A DNA stretch of 47,985 nt from Actinomycetes bacterium (lineage in GTDB: Bacteria; Actinomycetota; Acidimicrobiia; Acidimicrobiales; Ilumatobacteraceae). A model generated the notes under the pieces. The model did no database searches. It was not told the origin of the DNA and saw only the letters and a list, made by a program, of their open reading frames with translations. Location: positions 1 to 47,985 of the forward strand of contig JANXUF010000101.1 in NCBI GenBank assembly GCA_025356335.1, read 5' to 3'. Below are positions 34,165 through 42,972 of this stretch, piece by piece (positions within the stretch are counted from its first letter, which is position 1; each line of letters begins with the position of its first letter). A program made the translations under genes and the position numbers.

Positions 34165-35463
34165 GTGACGAGAACTATTCGTATTGGCAGCGGAGGGATC
34201 GGCGCCGGTGACCGCGTCGAGCCGGGGGTCACCTTGGCCAACAGCGGCTTCGTGGACTACATGGGCTACGACTGCCTCGCCGAGCGCACCCTAGCCCTGG
34301 CACAGGTCCGCAAGGTCGCCGATCCGTCGGCAGGCTACGACGAGCGGCTGCCGAAGATCCTGCAGCTCATGGCCGGGTTCATCGGCTCGGGCGGCAGGAT
34401 CGCCGGCAACTTCGGTGCCGCCAACGTCGACGCCGCCGGGTCGGTGACCGCCGATCAGCTGCGTTCCCTCGGCCTCGGCGGCACCCGCATCGGGCTGATC
34501 CATGGCGACGACGTCCTCGACGCTGTGAAGGCGGCTGACTGCGAGCTGCCCGAGCGCGGCTGCCGGATCAGCGACGTCTCCGACCGGCTCATCTCGGCTC
34601 ACGCGTACATCGGCGCCGGCCCGGTTGCAGCGTGCTTCGACGACGGGGCTCAATTCGTCATCGGCGGGCGCATCGCCGATCCGTCCGTCTGGGTCGGCGC
34701 CATCTGTCACGCTCTCGGCTGGCCGCTCGACGATTGGGATCGCGTCGCCACGGCGACGCTGGTCGGACATCTGCTGGAAGGCGGCATCGGGCGGCGCCCC
34801 GGGGCCGACGTGTCCTTGCCGCTGGGCTATCCACTGGCGACTGTCACCGAGGACGGCGCCGTCGAGATCAGCAAGCTTCCGGGCACCGGCGGCCCGTTGA
34901 ACGTGCCGATGGCCAAGCTCTCCCTCGCCCACGAGATCCACGACCCGACCCGCTACCTGACTCCAGACGTCGTCGCCGACGTCGCCGGTGTGTGGTTCGA
35001 ACAGCGCGGCGACGACCGGGTCAGGGTCCACGGCGCGACCGGCTCCGCTCCGACCGACACGTACCGCGTACTCGTCGGGCTCGACCTCGGATGGAAGGTC
35101 GTCGGCGAAGTGTCCTTCGGTGGCCCGGGATGTGTCGAGCGGGCCCGCCGGCAGGCCGACGAGATGCGCAAGCTGCTGGCGAACTACGCCGACGTCGTCG
35201 ACGAGACCCGCTACGACATCCACGGAGTCGATGCCCTCTTCGAAGACGCCTACCAGGGTGGCTATCCGGCCGACTGCCGGCTCCGGGTCGCGTCCCGAGT
35301 GCTCACCCGCGACGCCGCGGACGAGATCGCCGATGTCTACTGGCGTCTCTACGGCCAGGGTGGCGGCGGTGTCACTCGCATGATCGATCGCAACATCGGG
35401 GTCACGCCCGCGCTGCTGCCCCGAAACGCCGTCGACATCGAGCACGAGGTGATCTCCGCATGA
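34165..35463 (+). CDS. AtuA-like protein (DUF1446 core only)
   Basis: 432 residues from GTG 34165, GAGGGGG five bases upstream. DUF1446/AtuA core: RIGSGGIGAGDRVEPG, DYMGYDCLAERTLALAQ, GGRIAGNFGAANVDAAG, GGRIADPSVWVGAICHALGW and ISKLPGTGGPLNV. It lacks the small C-terminal domain, which the next gene supplies; the two overlap by ATGA. This is the first gene of a seven-gene plus operon. The sequence is clearly different from the fused copy at 18029, so the two probably serve different substrates. Confidence 0.88.
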   Translation: MTRTIRIGSGGIGAGDRVEPGVTLANSGFVDYMGYDCLAERTLALAQVRKVADPSAGYDERLPKILQLMAGFIGSGGRIAGNFGAANVDAAGSVTADQLRSLGLGGTRIGLIHGDDVLDAVKAADCELPERGCRISDVSDRLISAHAYIGAGPVAACFDDGAQFVIGGRIADPSVWVGAICHALGWPLDDWDRVATATLVGHLLEGGIGRRPGADVSLPLGYPLATVTEDGAVEISKLPGTGGPLNVPMAKLSLAHEIHDPTRYLTPDVVADVAGVWFEQRGDDRVRVHGATGSAPTDTYRVLVGLDLGWKVVGEVSFGGPGCVERARRQADEMRKLLANYADVVDETRYDIHGVDALFEDAYQGGYPADCRLRVASRVLTRDAADEIADVYWRLYGQGGGGVTRMIDRNIGVTPALLPRNAVDIEHEVISA

Positions 35464-35765
35464 AGCTCTGGGAAGTGGCCGACTTCTCCTGTGGCGACAA
35501 GGCCGACGTGGCCAACCTGAGCGCATTTCCGAAGGACGAGGCCCACTGGGAGGCGTTCAAACGCGAGCTCACCGCCGACAAGGTCAAGGCCAAGTTCGGC
35601 TCGCTCGTCAAGGGCACCGTCACCCGCTACGAGTACACCGCCAGCAAGGGCCTCAACTTCGTGTGCACCGGGGCGCTCGACGGCGGGGTCTCGATCTCGC
35701 TGCGCGTCGATCCGCACGGCAAGTCGTACGGCGACCTCTTCGGCGACATCGACATCGACATCTGA
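35460..35765 (+). CDS. AtuA small-domain protein
   Basis: 101 residues from ATG 35460, overlapping the AtuA core stop. It aligns by eye with the C-terminal domain of the fused AtuA: VADFSCGDKADVANLSAFPK against CGARSGDKGGNANVGLW, and GLNFVCTGALDGGVSISLRV against ALNFVVVGILGDGVASSVRF. It most likely forms a complex with the preceding protein and completes its active unit. The C-terminus is acidic (FGDIDIDI). Confidence 0.85.
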   Translation: MKLWEVADFSCGDKADVANLSAFPKDEAHWEAFKRELTADKVKAKFGSLVKGTVTRYEYTASKGLNFVCTGALDGGVSISLRVDPHGKSYGDLFGDIDIDI

Positions 35766-35794
35766 CCGACACAGCCAACCGAGAAGGAGTGCAC

Positions 35795-36922
35795 ATGAGC
35801 ACCAGCCCCGCCGTCGTCGATACCGACACCCACTATTGGGAGTCCGTCGACATCTACGAGGACTACATCGACCCGAAGTATCGCGCCGAGGCGCCCCGGC
35901 TCGTCGAGGACGACAAAGGTCGCCTGCTCGTCCAGGTCGGCGAGCACGTCTACCCGAGCGCGCCTGGTCATGCGGGACTGCGTCGCACGTATGGCTCGGA
36001 AGAGGGCATGTACGGCCCGCTCCTCGAGGGCAAGAAGGTGTCGCGCGACCCGGCGGCCCGCCTGCAGTTCATGGACAAGGAGCACACCGACGTCCACATC
36101 GTGTTCCCCACGCTGGCGATGGCCGGCTTTTCCGGAATCGATGATCCCGGCCTGGCCGGGGCCTGCGCCCGGGCATACAACCGCTTCTGCAAGGACTTCG
36201 CCTCGGCAGATCCGGCCCGGATCCGCAACGTGATGCTGCTGCCGTTCAACCATCCCGATGTCGCCATCCGTGAGCTGGAGTACGCCCGGAACGAATGCGG
36301 GCTCACCTCCGCCTTCGCCAATCCGACGCCGCCAGGCGACGTCGCCTGGCACCGCGACCGCTACGACGGCCTGTGGTCGGCGATGGAGGACAACGGGGTC
36401 GTCCTGATGTTCCACGAGTCGGCGCTCGGCGCCGGTCCGGCGACGGTCGGCGTCAACCGCTATCAGGGGACCCACGGGATGCAGTACCTCGCGGCCCACA
36501 CCGTCGAACCGCAGCTCGCGGTGATGGACGTGATCCTCGGCGGCGTGACGGTCCGCCACCCGAAGCTCAACATCGGCCTGTTCGAGGCGCATCTCGCCTG
36601 GATCCCTGGATGGCTCGAGATGCTCGATCACGTCGGCGACCGCTACCCGGCGGCCCGCCCGGACCCGGAGCTGAAGGCGTCAGACCTGTTCAAGCGGCAG
36701 TTCTTCGTATCGGCGTTCCCGGACGACATCGGCCTCGACGACTTCATCGAGAGGATCGGCCTCGAGAACCTCGTGTACTCGTCGGACTGGCCGCATAAGA
36801 CACTCCCGGACGCCAGCACGCAGTCGTGCATGCTCGACGACTTCAACGACCGGACCGACATCACCCCGGAGCAGCGCACGCAGATCCTCGGACCCAACGC
36901 CCAACGGTGGCTCGGACTCTGA
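35795..36922 (+). CDS. Amidohydrolase-2 family hydrolase
   Basis: 375 residues from ATG 35795, GAAGGAG upstream. TIM-barrel amidohydrolase: VVDTDTHYWESVDIYEDYID, HIVFPTLAMAGFSG, VVLMFHESALG (metal His), IGLFEAHLAWIPGWLEMLDH and VYSSDWPHKTLPD (metal Asp). Like its relatives in this window, it has DxH instead of HxH at the N-terminus and FEAH where HxGG is usual. Third gene of the split-AtuA operon, so its substrate should be an intermediate of that pathway. The reaction is unknown. Confidence 0.85.
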   Translation: MSTSPAVVDTDTHYWESVDIYEDYIDPKYRAEAPRLVEDDKGRLLVQVGEHVYPSAPGHAGLRRTYGSEEGMYGPLLEGKKVSRDPAARLQFMDKEHTDVHIVFPTLAMAGFSGIDDPGLAGACARAYNRFCKDFASADPARIRNVMLLPFNHPDVAIRELEYARNECGLTSAFANPTPPGDVAWHRDRYDGLWSAMEDNGVVLMFHESALGAGPATVGVNRYQGTHGMQYLAAHTVEPQLAVMDVILGGVTVRHPKLNIGLFEAHLAWIPGWLEMLDHVGDRYPAARPDPELKASDLFKRQFFVSAFPDDIGLDDFIERIGLENLVYSSDWPHKTLPDASTQSCMLDDFNDRTDITPEQRTQILGPNAQRWLGL

Positions 36923-36957
36923 GCTGATCGAGCCGACCTGAGCCGCCGCACGCGACG

Positions 36958-37638
36958 ATGCCCATCGACAAGATCGTCCCGACCGTCGCTGCCGCGCTCG
37001 CCGGAATCGCCGATCGGGCGACGATCATGGTCAGCGGCTTCGGCGGTGCCGGCGCGCCGGATACGCTCCTCGCCGGACTGGCCGCCATGGGTCTGCACGG
37101 CCTGACGGTGATCGCCAACAACGCCGGTGCCGGACCGGCGGGGCTCGCTCCGCTGCTGCAAGCAGGGTCGGTCGCCAAGCTGATTTGCTCGTTCCCCCGT
37201 GGCGAGGGGGCGGAGATGTTCGAGGTGCTGTACATGCGCGGCGAGATCGAATTGGAGCTGTGCCCGCAGGGCTCACTTTCGGAGCGCATCCGCGCCGGGG
37301 GAGCAGGCATCGGCGGTTTCTACACACGGACATCGGTCGGCACGCCTCTCGCCGAGGGCAAGGAGACCAAGGTGCTGAGCGGTGCCCTGCACGTCCTCGA
37401 ACTGCCGCTGCACGCAGACTTCGCCTTGATACACGCCGACCGGGCGGACCGCTGGGGGAACCTCACCTACGCCAAGACGGCGCGCAACTACGCGCCGGCG
37501 ATGGCGACGGCGGCGACGACCACGATCGTCGAGGCACGCCGGATGGTGGACCTCGGCAGCCTCGATCCCGAGTGCGTCGTCACGCCTGGCATCTACGTCC
37601 AGCGGGTCGTGCACGTACCGGTCGGCCCACCCCCATGA
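36958..37638 (+). CDS. SCOT-type CoA transferase subunit A
   Basis: 226 residues from ATG 36958. Family I CoA transferase, alpha subunit: TIMVSGFGGAGAPDTLL, LTVIANNAGAGPAGL, CSFPRGEGAEMFEVLYMRGE and the strongly conserved IELELCPQGSLSERIRAGGA, then GGFYTRTSVGTPLAEGKE. This is the layout of 3-oxoadipate/acetoacetate CoA transferases, which move CoA from succinyl-CoA or acetyl-CoA to a 3-oxoacid. Overlaps the B subunit by ATGA. Confidence 0.92.
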   Translation: MPIDKIVPTVAAALAGIADRATIMVSGFGGAGAPDTLLAGLAAMGLHGLTVIANNAGAGPAGLAPLLQAGSVAKLICSFPRGEGAEMFEVLYMRGEIELELCPQGSLSERIRAGGAGIGGFYTRTSVGTPLAEGKETKVLSGALHVLELPLHADFALIHADRADRWGNLTYAKTARNYAPAMATAATTTIVEARRMVDLGSLDPECVVTPGIYVQRVVHVPVGPPP

Positions 37639-38312
37639 CCGCCACCCTGAGCCTCGCCGAGGTTGCCCGTCAGGTGGCCCTCAGCCTGCAGGACGGGTGG
37701 TGGGTCAACCTTGGCATCGGCCTCCCCACGCTCGTCGCTGCCGAGTTGCCTGCCGGTCGCGAGGTCGTGCTGCAGTGTGAGAACGGGATGGTCGGCATGG
37801 GCCCGCCGGCCGCCGCCGGTGAAGAGGATCCCGATCTCATCGACGCCGGCAAGCGGTGCACCACGCTCGTGGCGGGTGGCAGCTTCATGAGCCACGCTGA
37901 TTCGTTTGCGTTGATCCGCGGTGGACATCTCGACGCGACGGTGCTCGGTGCCTACGAAGTGAGTGCAGCAGGAGACCTGGCCAACTGGTCGCTCGGCGAG
38001 CGCGTTCCGGCCGTGGGCGGGGCGATGGACCTCGCCGTCGGTGCCCGCAGGGTGCTCGTGATGACACAACACATCAGACGTGATGGCACGGCGAAGCTCG
38101 TCGCGGTGCCAACCCTGCCACTGACCGCCGCCGGCGTTGTGACGACCGTGTTCACCGACCTCGGCGTGTTCGAGCCGTGCGGGGACCATTTCCGCGCCGT
38201 CGCCCTGCTCGAGAGTGTGAGCGACGAAGAGCTCGCCGCAGTGACCGGCGCGCCGGTCGAGCGCGCGCCTGGATGCCGGCTGATCAGCCGCGGAATCCCT
38301 TCCACCACCTAA
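37635..38312 (+). CDS. SCOT-type CoA transferase subunit B
   Basis: 225 residues from ATG 37635, overlapping the A stop. Beta subunit motifs: WWVNLGIGLPTLVAAEL, CENGMVGMGPPAAAGE with the catalytic glutamate that forms the gamma-glutamyl-CoA thioester, and GGSFMSHADSFALIRGGHLD. C-terminal FTDLGVFEPCGDHF is also typical. It works with subunit A as a heterotetramer. A 3-oxo acid of the AtuA operon pathway is the likely CoA acceptor or product. Confidence 0.92.
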   Translation: MTATLSLAEVARQVALSLQDGWWVNLGIGLPTLVAAELPAGREVVLQCENGMVGMGPPAAAGEEDPDLIDAGKRCTTLVAGGSFMSHADSFALIRGGHLDATVLGAYEVSAAGDLANWSLGERVPAVGGAMDLAVGARRVLVMTQHIRRDGTAKLVAVPTLPLTAAGVVTTVFTDLGVFEPCGDHFRAVALLESVSDEELAAVTGAPVERAPGCRLISRGIPSTT

Positions 38313-38322
38313 AAGGACGACG

Positions 38323-39108
38323 ATGAAGACCGACAACTACCACTTTCTCGATGTGAGCGTGGACGGCGGCGTCGCCGTCGCCACGATGCGCCATCCCGAC
38401 TACAGCCACGACGAGCGCGGCGACTGGGACCAACTGATCGGCGAGGTCGCCGCCGATCCCGATGTTCATGTGCTCGTGGTCACCGGCTGGGGCAACCCGA
38501 AGCAAGGGCCGGCTCCCGGCCTGTTCGAGGACTTCGATGCCTACACCTACTACGAACGCGCCCGGGTCAGCCCGATGCCGGCGTTCCTGGCGCTCGACAA
38601 GCCCGTCATCATGGCGCTCGACGGCAGCCCCGGTGTCATGACGATCCCGCTGGCCGGTGACATCCTGATCGCCGAACGCCACGTCACCTTCGCCGACACC
38701 CACGTACTGATCGGCACGGCTTCGGCGACCCAGCCGTACCTGTGGCCCCTGAACTCCGGACTGCTGCGCGCCAAGAAGTACATCCTCACCGGTCAGACCT
38801 TCGGCGCCGAGGTGGCCCAGGCGATGGGGCTGGTGACCGACGTGGTCGACACGGGCGGTTCGATGGCTGCTGCGATGGAATATGCCCGACACCTCGCCGG
38901 ACTGCGGCCCGAGACGCTGCAGGCCACGAAGCGGGCGCTGAACCAGTGGCTCCGATTGTTCCGCGCATCCGTGTTCGAAAGCGCCCTGACGATCGAGTTC
39001 ATGACCTTTCCGAAGAACTTCGCCGACCGCTTCAAGCCGCAGGCGGCGACCGTGGTCACCGAGACCGCTGGAGGCGGCGCGATGGCGCCGCCTGACTCGA
39101 CGGGATGA
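38323..39108 (+). CDS. Divergent enoyl-CoA hydratase-like protein
   Basis: 261 residues from ATG 38323, AAAGGA upstream. Crotonase fold, but unusual: the CoA loop reads TGWGNPKQGPAPGL instead of a canonical CAGxD segment, GSPGVMTIPLAGDILIA replaces the GGG-type oxyanion loop, and ADTHVLIGTASATQPYLWPL has no catalytic glutamates. It shares YYERAR, RAKKYILTG and the whole FADTHVLIG block with 42174-42920, so the two form a distinct subgroup. It may catalyse a lyase, isomerase or ring reaction. Its stop overlaps the GntR gene start. Confidence 0.82.
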   Translation: MKTDNYHFLDVSVDGGVAVATMRHPDYSHDERGDWDQLIGEVAADPDVHVLVVTGWGNPKQGPAPGLFEDFDAYTYYERARVSPMPAFLALDKPVIMALDGSPGVMTIPLAGDILIAERHVTFADTHVLIGTASATQPYLWPLNSGLLRAKKYILTGQTFGAEVAQAMGLVTDVVDTGGSMAAAMEYARHLAGLRPETLQATKRALNQWLRLFRASVFESALTIEFMTFPKNFADRFKPQAATVVTETAGGGAMAPPDSTG

Positions 39109-40820
39109 CGGTCCGCTCGCTGACGCCTACCACGACGGCGCGGGGTGCCCGGTTACACTCCGGCGATGGTGCACGGCGCAGCGGCGAGCCCGACGCAGCC
39201 GGACGGCCAATGGTGGTGACACCGGCGACGGACAGCGCAGACGAACCGCCGGCTGGTTCCGCGTCCAAGGCGTCGACAGCGCTGGCCCGCCGGATCGTGC
39301 AGGCGATGCTGACAGGCGATTTGCCGATCGGCACGATGTTGCCGGCAGAGGCCGACCTCGCCCGCCAACACAGCGTCGGTCGCTCGACCGTCCGCGAAGC
39401 GCTGTGCCTGCTCGAGGTCTGGGGAGCGGTCGAGGTTCGCCAGGGCCGCAGTGGCGGGGCGATGACCCGGCGCCCCGACGCCAAGGCGGTCGGCGAAGCA
39501 TTGTGGATCGTGATGCAGTTCGACCAGGTCTCGCTCGCCGAGCTGCTCGACACCCGCCGCATCTTCGATGTGATGCTCGCCAGATCCGCCGCGGAGGGAA
39601 TGACGAACGAAGACGTCCTCGACCTCGCCGAAGCGACGCGCGGGCTCGGCGACCACGTCGCCGACGTCGAGCAGTACGGCGTGTACAACGACCGCTTCCA
39701 CCAGGTGCTCGTCGCCGCGTGCGGCAATCGCGCCTTGCAGGTGCTGGTGGAAGCGACCAGTTCGTTGACGACCGATCTGATCTACGAGCTCGGCGATCAG
39801 ATCGAGTGGCGCCGCCGCTCCGTCGAGTTGCGACAAGGGGTGTTCCGGGCGATCGCCGGTGGTCGCGCGGACGACGCCGAGCAAGCGATGGCGCGGTATC
39901 GCGACGAGATGAGCGCGTGGTGGTCGGCGCATTGCCCCGAGGCGATGCACCGTGCGATCGACGTGCTGCGTGACGACCGGCTGATCGCGCCCGTCGCCCC
40001 GCCACCGCGGATCGCCGGGAGGCGCACGCAGGTTCGCGCTGGGGAGCGGCCGGCGACGAAAGCGTCGACCCGCGTCGCCCGGGCGATCGCCCGCCAGTTG
40101 CTCAGCGGCGAGCTGCAGGAGGGCGATCTCCTTCCGCCGGAGACCGAACTCGCCCAGCGCCACAACGTCGGGCGTTCGACACTGCGCGAGGCGTTGCACC
40201 TGCTCGAGGTGTGGGGAGCGGTCGAGATCCGTGAGGGTCGGACCGTCGGTGCACAGCTGCGCCGCCCGGACGCCAGGGCCGCAGGTCGGGCGCTGGCCAT
40301 CGTCATGCGCTTCGATCGGGTGACCCTGGCCGAGCTGTTCCAGACGCGAACGATCTTCGACGTGATGACCGCCCGGCTGGCCGCCGAGCAGATGACCGCC
40401 GACGGTGTCCTCGGACTGGCCGAGTCGGTCCGCAACCTCAGCGACCACGTCGACGATCAGGATCTGTACTTCGCCTTCAACGACCAGTTTTTCCGCATCC
40501 TGCTCGCTGCCTCCGGCAACCGGGCGCTGCGGGCGCTGCTCGACGCGATCAAGTCGATCACCGTCGACGTGATGTACGAGATGGGCAGTCCCGAGGAGTG
40601 GCGTCGCCAGTCCGTGACGCTGCGAACAGCTGTGTTCCGGGCGATCGCTGCCGGCGATCCGGACGAGACCGAACGGCACATGAGGGACTATCGGGACACG
40701 ATGTTCGAGTGGTGGTCGGGGCAGTTTCCTGACGCGATGGCCAGTCCGATGGCGATCTTCCGCGGTCGTGTTGCCGCACCGATGGCACGGGACCTGCCGA
40801 GACTGTTGGGCCACAGCTGA
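39105..40820 (+). CDS. Tandem-duplicated GntR/FCD transcriptional regulator
   Basis: 571 residues, twice the usual 220-250. ATG 39105 overlaps the upstream stop (ATGA); ATG 39210 would remove a disordered 35-residue tail. Two full GntR-FCD units lie in one chain: HTH 1 ~54-125 (VGRSTVREALCLLEVWGAVE), FCD 1 ~130-275; linker ~276-317; HTH 2 ~318-390 (VGRSTLREALHLLEVWGAVE), FCD 2 ~395-540. FCD 1 keeps the metal-type D..H pair (YNDRFHQ, D196/H199), while FCD 2 has Phe at the His position (FNDQFFR), so the two ligand domains probably differ. GntR proteins bind DNA as dimers; this one is a covalent dimer. Probably controls its own operon. Confidence 0.9.
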   Translation: MTVRSLTPTTTARGARLHSGDGARRSGEPDAAGRPMVVTPATDSADEPPAGSASKASTALARRIVQAMLTGDLPIGTMLPAEADLARQHSVGRSTVREALCLLEVWGAVEVRQGRSGGAMTRRPDAKAVGEALWIVMQFDQVSLAELLDTRRIFDVMLARSAAEGMTNEDVLDLAEATRGLGDHVADVEQYGVYNDRFHQVLVAACGNRALQVLVEATSSLTTDLIYELGDQIEWRRRSVELRQGVFRAIAGGRADDAEQAMARYRDEMSAWWSAHCPEAMHRAIDVLRDDRLIAPVAPPPRIAGRRTQVRAGERPATKASTRVARAIARQLLSGELQEGDLLPPETELAQRHNVGRSTLREALHLLEVWGAVEIREGRTVGAQLRRPDARAAGRALAIVMRFDRVTLAELFQTRTIFDVMTARLAAEQMTADGVLGLAESVRNLSDHVDDQDLYFAFNDQFFRILLAASGNRALRALLDAIKSITVDVMYEMGSPEEWRRQSVTLRTAVFRAIAAGDPDETERHMRDYRDTMFEWWSGQFPDAMASPMAIFRGRVAAPMARDLPRLLGHS

Positions 40821-40829
40821 AACCGACGG

Positions 40830-40857
40830 CCGGCCGGGCCCACGAGGACCCGGCCGG
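40830..40857 (+). terminator. GC-rich hairpin between convergent genes
   Basis: CCGGCCGGG (40830-40838) pairs with CCCGGCCGG (40849-40857) across a 10-base loop, filling the 47-base gap between the convergent GntR gene and the amidohydrolase gene. It probably ends both transcripts, although no U-tract is seen. Confidence 0.65.
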
Positions 40858-40867
40858 TCCAGGACGG

Positions 40868-42052
40868 TCAGTCGAGGTGATAGACGCGTGCGGCGTTGTC
40901 GTGCAGCACCTTGCGGGTGATGTCGGCCGGCACGGTCTCGAAATGCTTGAGGATGTGATCGCGCGGCAGGATCGCCGGCGACGCCGGCCCCGGCGACATG
41001 CTCGTCGGGTGCGGGTAGTCCGTCTCGAACATGAAGTTGTCCGCGTACGTCCCGAGCAGCGGCAGCGTCGACGTCTCGAACCAGAACGTGCCGTAGCACT
41101 GCCGGCGGAAATACTCGCTCGGAAGCAGCGTGCCGGGCGCCTGGGCGCCGTAGCCCTTCCAATGCCAGTCGAGGGAGTCCAAGAGGTACGGCAGGAAACC
41201 GAAGCCGCTCTCGACGGACACGAAGTTGAGCTTCGGGAACCGTTCGCACAAACCGGAGGTGACGATGCGGGCGATCTGCTCGCCGTTGTTCATCAGACCC
41301 ATCGTGGTGCCCACCGCCGCGATCGAGGCGTTGAAGTTGGCCAGCAGTGCGGTCATCGCCTGGGCGGAGCCGTCGGTCGATGAGCTGAACCCGACGTGGA
41401 AGTTGATCGACAGACCGAGGTCCTGACTGACCGCGTAGATCGGGTCCCAGTGCGGATCGAAGAACTGCGGCAGGCCGATCTGCTCGTACTTGTTGGCGAA
41501 GAGGATGCCACGGTGGCCCATCGCCGCGCAGCGGTTGATCTCCTTCACCGACGCTTCGACGTCCCAGAACGGCACCATCGTGATCGGGATGAAGCGCTCG
41601 GGGGCGACGCTGGCGAACTCGGACTGGAAGTTGTTGTAGGCCTCGACACAGGCGAGGGCGACGTCAGGTCCGAGACGGATGAACTGATTGGTCTCGAAGC
41701 CGATCAGGTTCGGATAGAGGATCTGGGTGTGGATCCCGAACTCGTCCATCCGCTTGAGTCGCTCGTTCGGTTCCCACGATCCGGAGTCGACACCTTCCTC
41801 GTGGAGCTCGCGAGGGCCGTTCGGGGGGAAATCCTTCCAGCCGGCGACTGCATAGAAGCCGGTGCCCATCAGCCAGTAGTCGCCGATCCGCCAGTGCCGG
41901 TAGCCCGTCGCGGGGTTGACCTCGACGTGCGGCACGACGTCCTTGAACTTGGCCGGCACCCGTGAGGTCCACAGGTCCTCCGGCTCGCTGATGTGTGTGT
42001 CGGTGTCGATCACCTTGAGATCGTCGACGTCGAGCGTCGCGGTGGCAGTCAC
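40868..42052 (-). CDS. Amidohydrolase-2 family hydrolase, paralog of 21992-23179
   Basis: 394 residues from GTG 42052, chosen because AGAGGGG lies upstream and the length then matches the paralog (395); the longer frame to GTG 42103 lacks a ribosome site. Motifs: VIDTDTHISEPEDLWTSRVP, INFHVGFSS, VESGFGFLPYLLDSLDWHWK and FETDYPHPTSM, almost identical to 21992-23179. The metal-site pattern is therefore the same (DxH, His, ES in place of HxGG, Asp). Driven by a clear TTGACA/TAGGGT promoter at 42113-42141. The two paralogs probably act on related intermediates. Confidence 0.85.
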   Translation of the reverse strand: MTATATLDVDDLKVIDTDTHISEPEDLWTSRVPAKFKDVVPHVEVNPATGYRHWRIGDYWLMGTGFYAVAGWKDFPPNGPRELHEEGVDSGSWEPNERLKRMDEFGIHTQILYPNLIGFETNQFIRLGPDVALACVEAYNNFQSEFASVAPERFIPITMVPFWDVEASVKEINRCAAMGHRGILFANKYEQIGLPQFFDPHWDPIYAVSQDLGLSINFHVGFSSSTDGSAQAMTALLANFNASIAAVGTTMGLMNNGEQIARIVTSGLCERFPKLNFVSVESGFGFLPYLLDSLDWHWKGYGAQAPGTLLPSEYFRRQCYGTFWFETSTLPLLGTYADNFMFETDYPHPTSMSPGPASPAILPRDHILKHFETVPADITRKVLHDNAARVYHLD

Positions 42053-42112
42053 GGTTGCGGTTCCCCTCTGGATGGTTGCCTTCCGAGCGGTACTGGAAGG
42101 CACTGTTTTGGT

Positions 42113-42141
42113 ACCCTATGTCTTGTTCAGGTTGGTGTCAA
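42113..42141 (-). promoter_or_regulatory. Promoter of the amidohydrolase at 40868-42052
   Basis: On the minus strand, TTGACA (42136-42141), 17-base spacer and TAGGGT (42113-42118) give a near-consensus promoter. The spacer begins CCAACCTG, which could be one degenerate half of the regulon operator. Confidence 0.55.
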
Positions 42142-42173
42142 TGGCATCCGGCACCGGCCGGACGGTCGATGGA

Positions 42174-42920
42174 TCAGTGCTGGGTCTCGTTCTGAGCAGC
42201 GCGCGTCTTGGCTGCGTACTCCTCCGGGAAACGCAGGAACTCGTAGGAGAGACCGGTCGTCATCACCGGCTCGAACGACATCCGCAGCCAGGTGTTCAAG
42301 GCGCGCTTGGTGCCCTGCACCGCCTGAGGACGGATCTCGGCCAACCGTTTCGCCATGGCATTGGCGTGCTCGAGCGCAGTGCCGGTCTCGACGACGTCGC
42401 TGATCAGCCCGAACTGCAGGGCCTGCTCGGCGGTGAACTCGTCGCCGGTGAGCAGGTAGCGCTTGGCACGCGCCAGGCCGATCGACTGCGGCCACTGGTA
42501 CGGCCCGGTCGCGGTGACAACACCGCCGAGGACGTGGGCGTCGCGGAACATCACCTGACGTTCGACGAAGACGATGTCGCCGAACATCGCGAAGGTGAGA
42601 CCCGTCCCGCCGGCGGTGCCGTTCACCGCCATGACGAGCGGCTTGTCGATCTCGATGATCTGGTGGAACAGGCGGATCGACCGTTCGTAGTAGCCGTAGC
42701 CGTCGTAGGGATCGTCCGAGTGATGTGCCCCGCCGCAGAACGCATCGCCCTTCCCGCTGAACACGACGACCTTGACGTCGGTGCCGAACCGGATGTCGTG
42801 GAACAGTTCGTCGAGCTCCCACTCTTCGGCGAGCGCCCATGTCGGGCGGTTGAACGTGACGTTGCAGATCCCGTCGTCGTGCAAGTCGATCGACAGAAAT
42901 GAACGGTTCTCGGTGCGCAT
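42174..42920 (-). CDS. Enoyl-CoA hydratase-like protein
   Basis: 248 residues from ATG 42920, GGAGGGG upstream. Crotonase fold: SGKGDAFCGGAHHSD (CoA loop with His), NGTAGGTGLTFAMFGDIVFV, then MFRDAHVLGGVVTATGPYQW without catalytic glutamates. The shared YYERSI, RAKRYLLTG and FRDAHVLGG blocks place it with 38323-39108. The Asp-His pair in RDAH may act instead. It stands alone behind the best promoter-operator combination of the window (site 7). Reaction unknown; likely a step on an acyl-CoA in the same pathway. Confidence 0.85.
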   Translation of the reverse strand: MRTENRSFLSIDLHDDGICNVTFNRPTWALAEEWELDELFHDIRFGTDVKVVVFSGKGDAFCGGAHHSDDPYDGYGYYERSIRLFHQIIEIDKPLVMAVNGTAGGTGLTFAMFGDIVFVERQVMFRDAHVLGGVVTATGPYQWPQSIGLARAKRYLLTGDEFTAEQALQFGLISDVVETGTALEHANAMAKRLAEIRPQAVQGTKRALNTWLRMSFEPVMTTGLSYEFLRFPEEYAAKTRAAQNETQH

Positions 42921-42972
42921 GATGGTCCCCTCCGCCGCCGCGTTCAGGGCCGGGCGAGCGGTCGTCCCTCGA

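Noticed and set aside
34101..34211. Small ORF MTEDDINPAIVAETTPIRGG upstream of the split AtuA gene
   Set aside because: Its second half overlaps the AtuA start in a different frame, and the AtuA GTG has a better ribosome site. It could be a leader peptide, but nothing else supports it.
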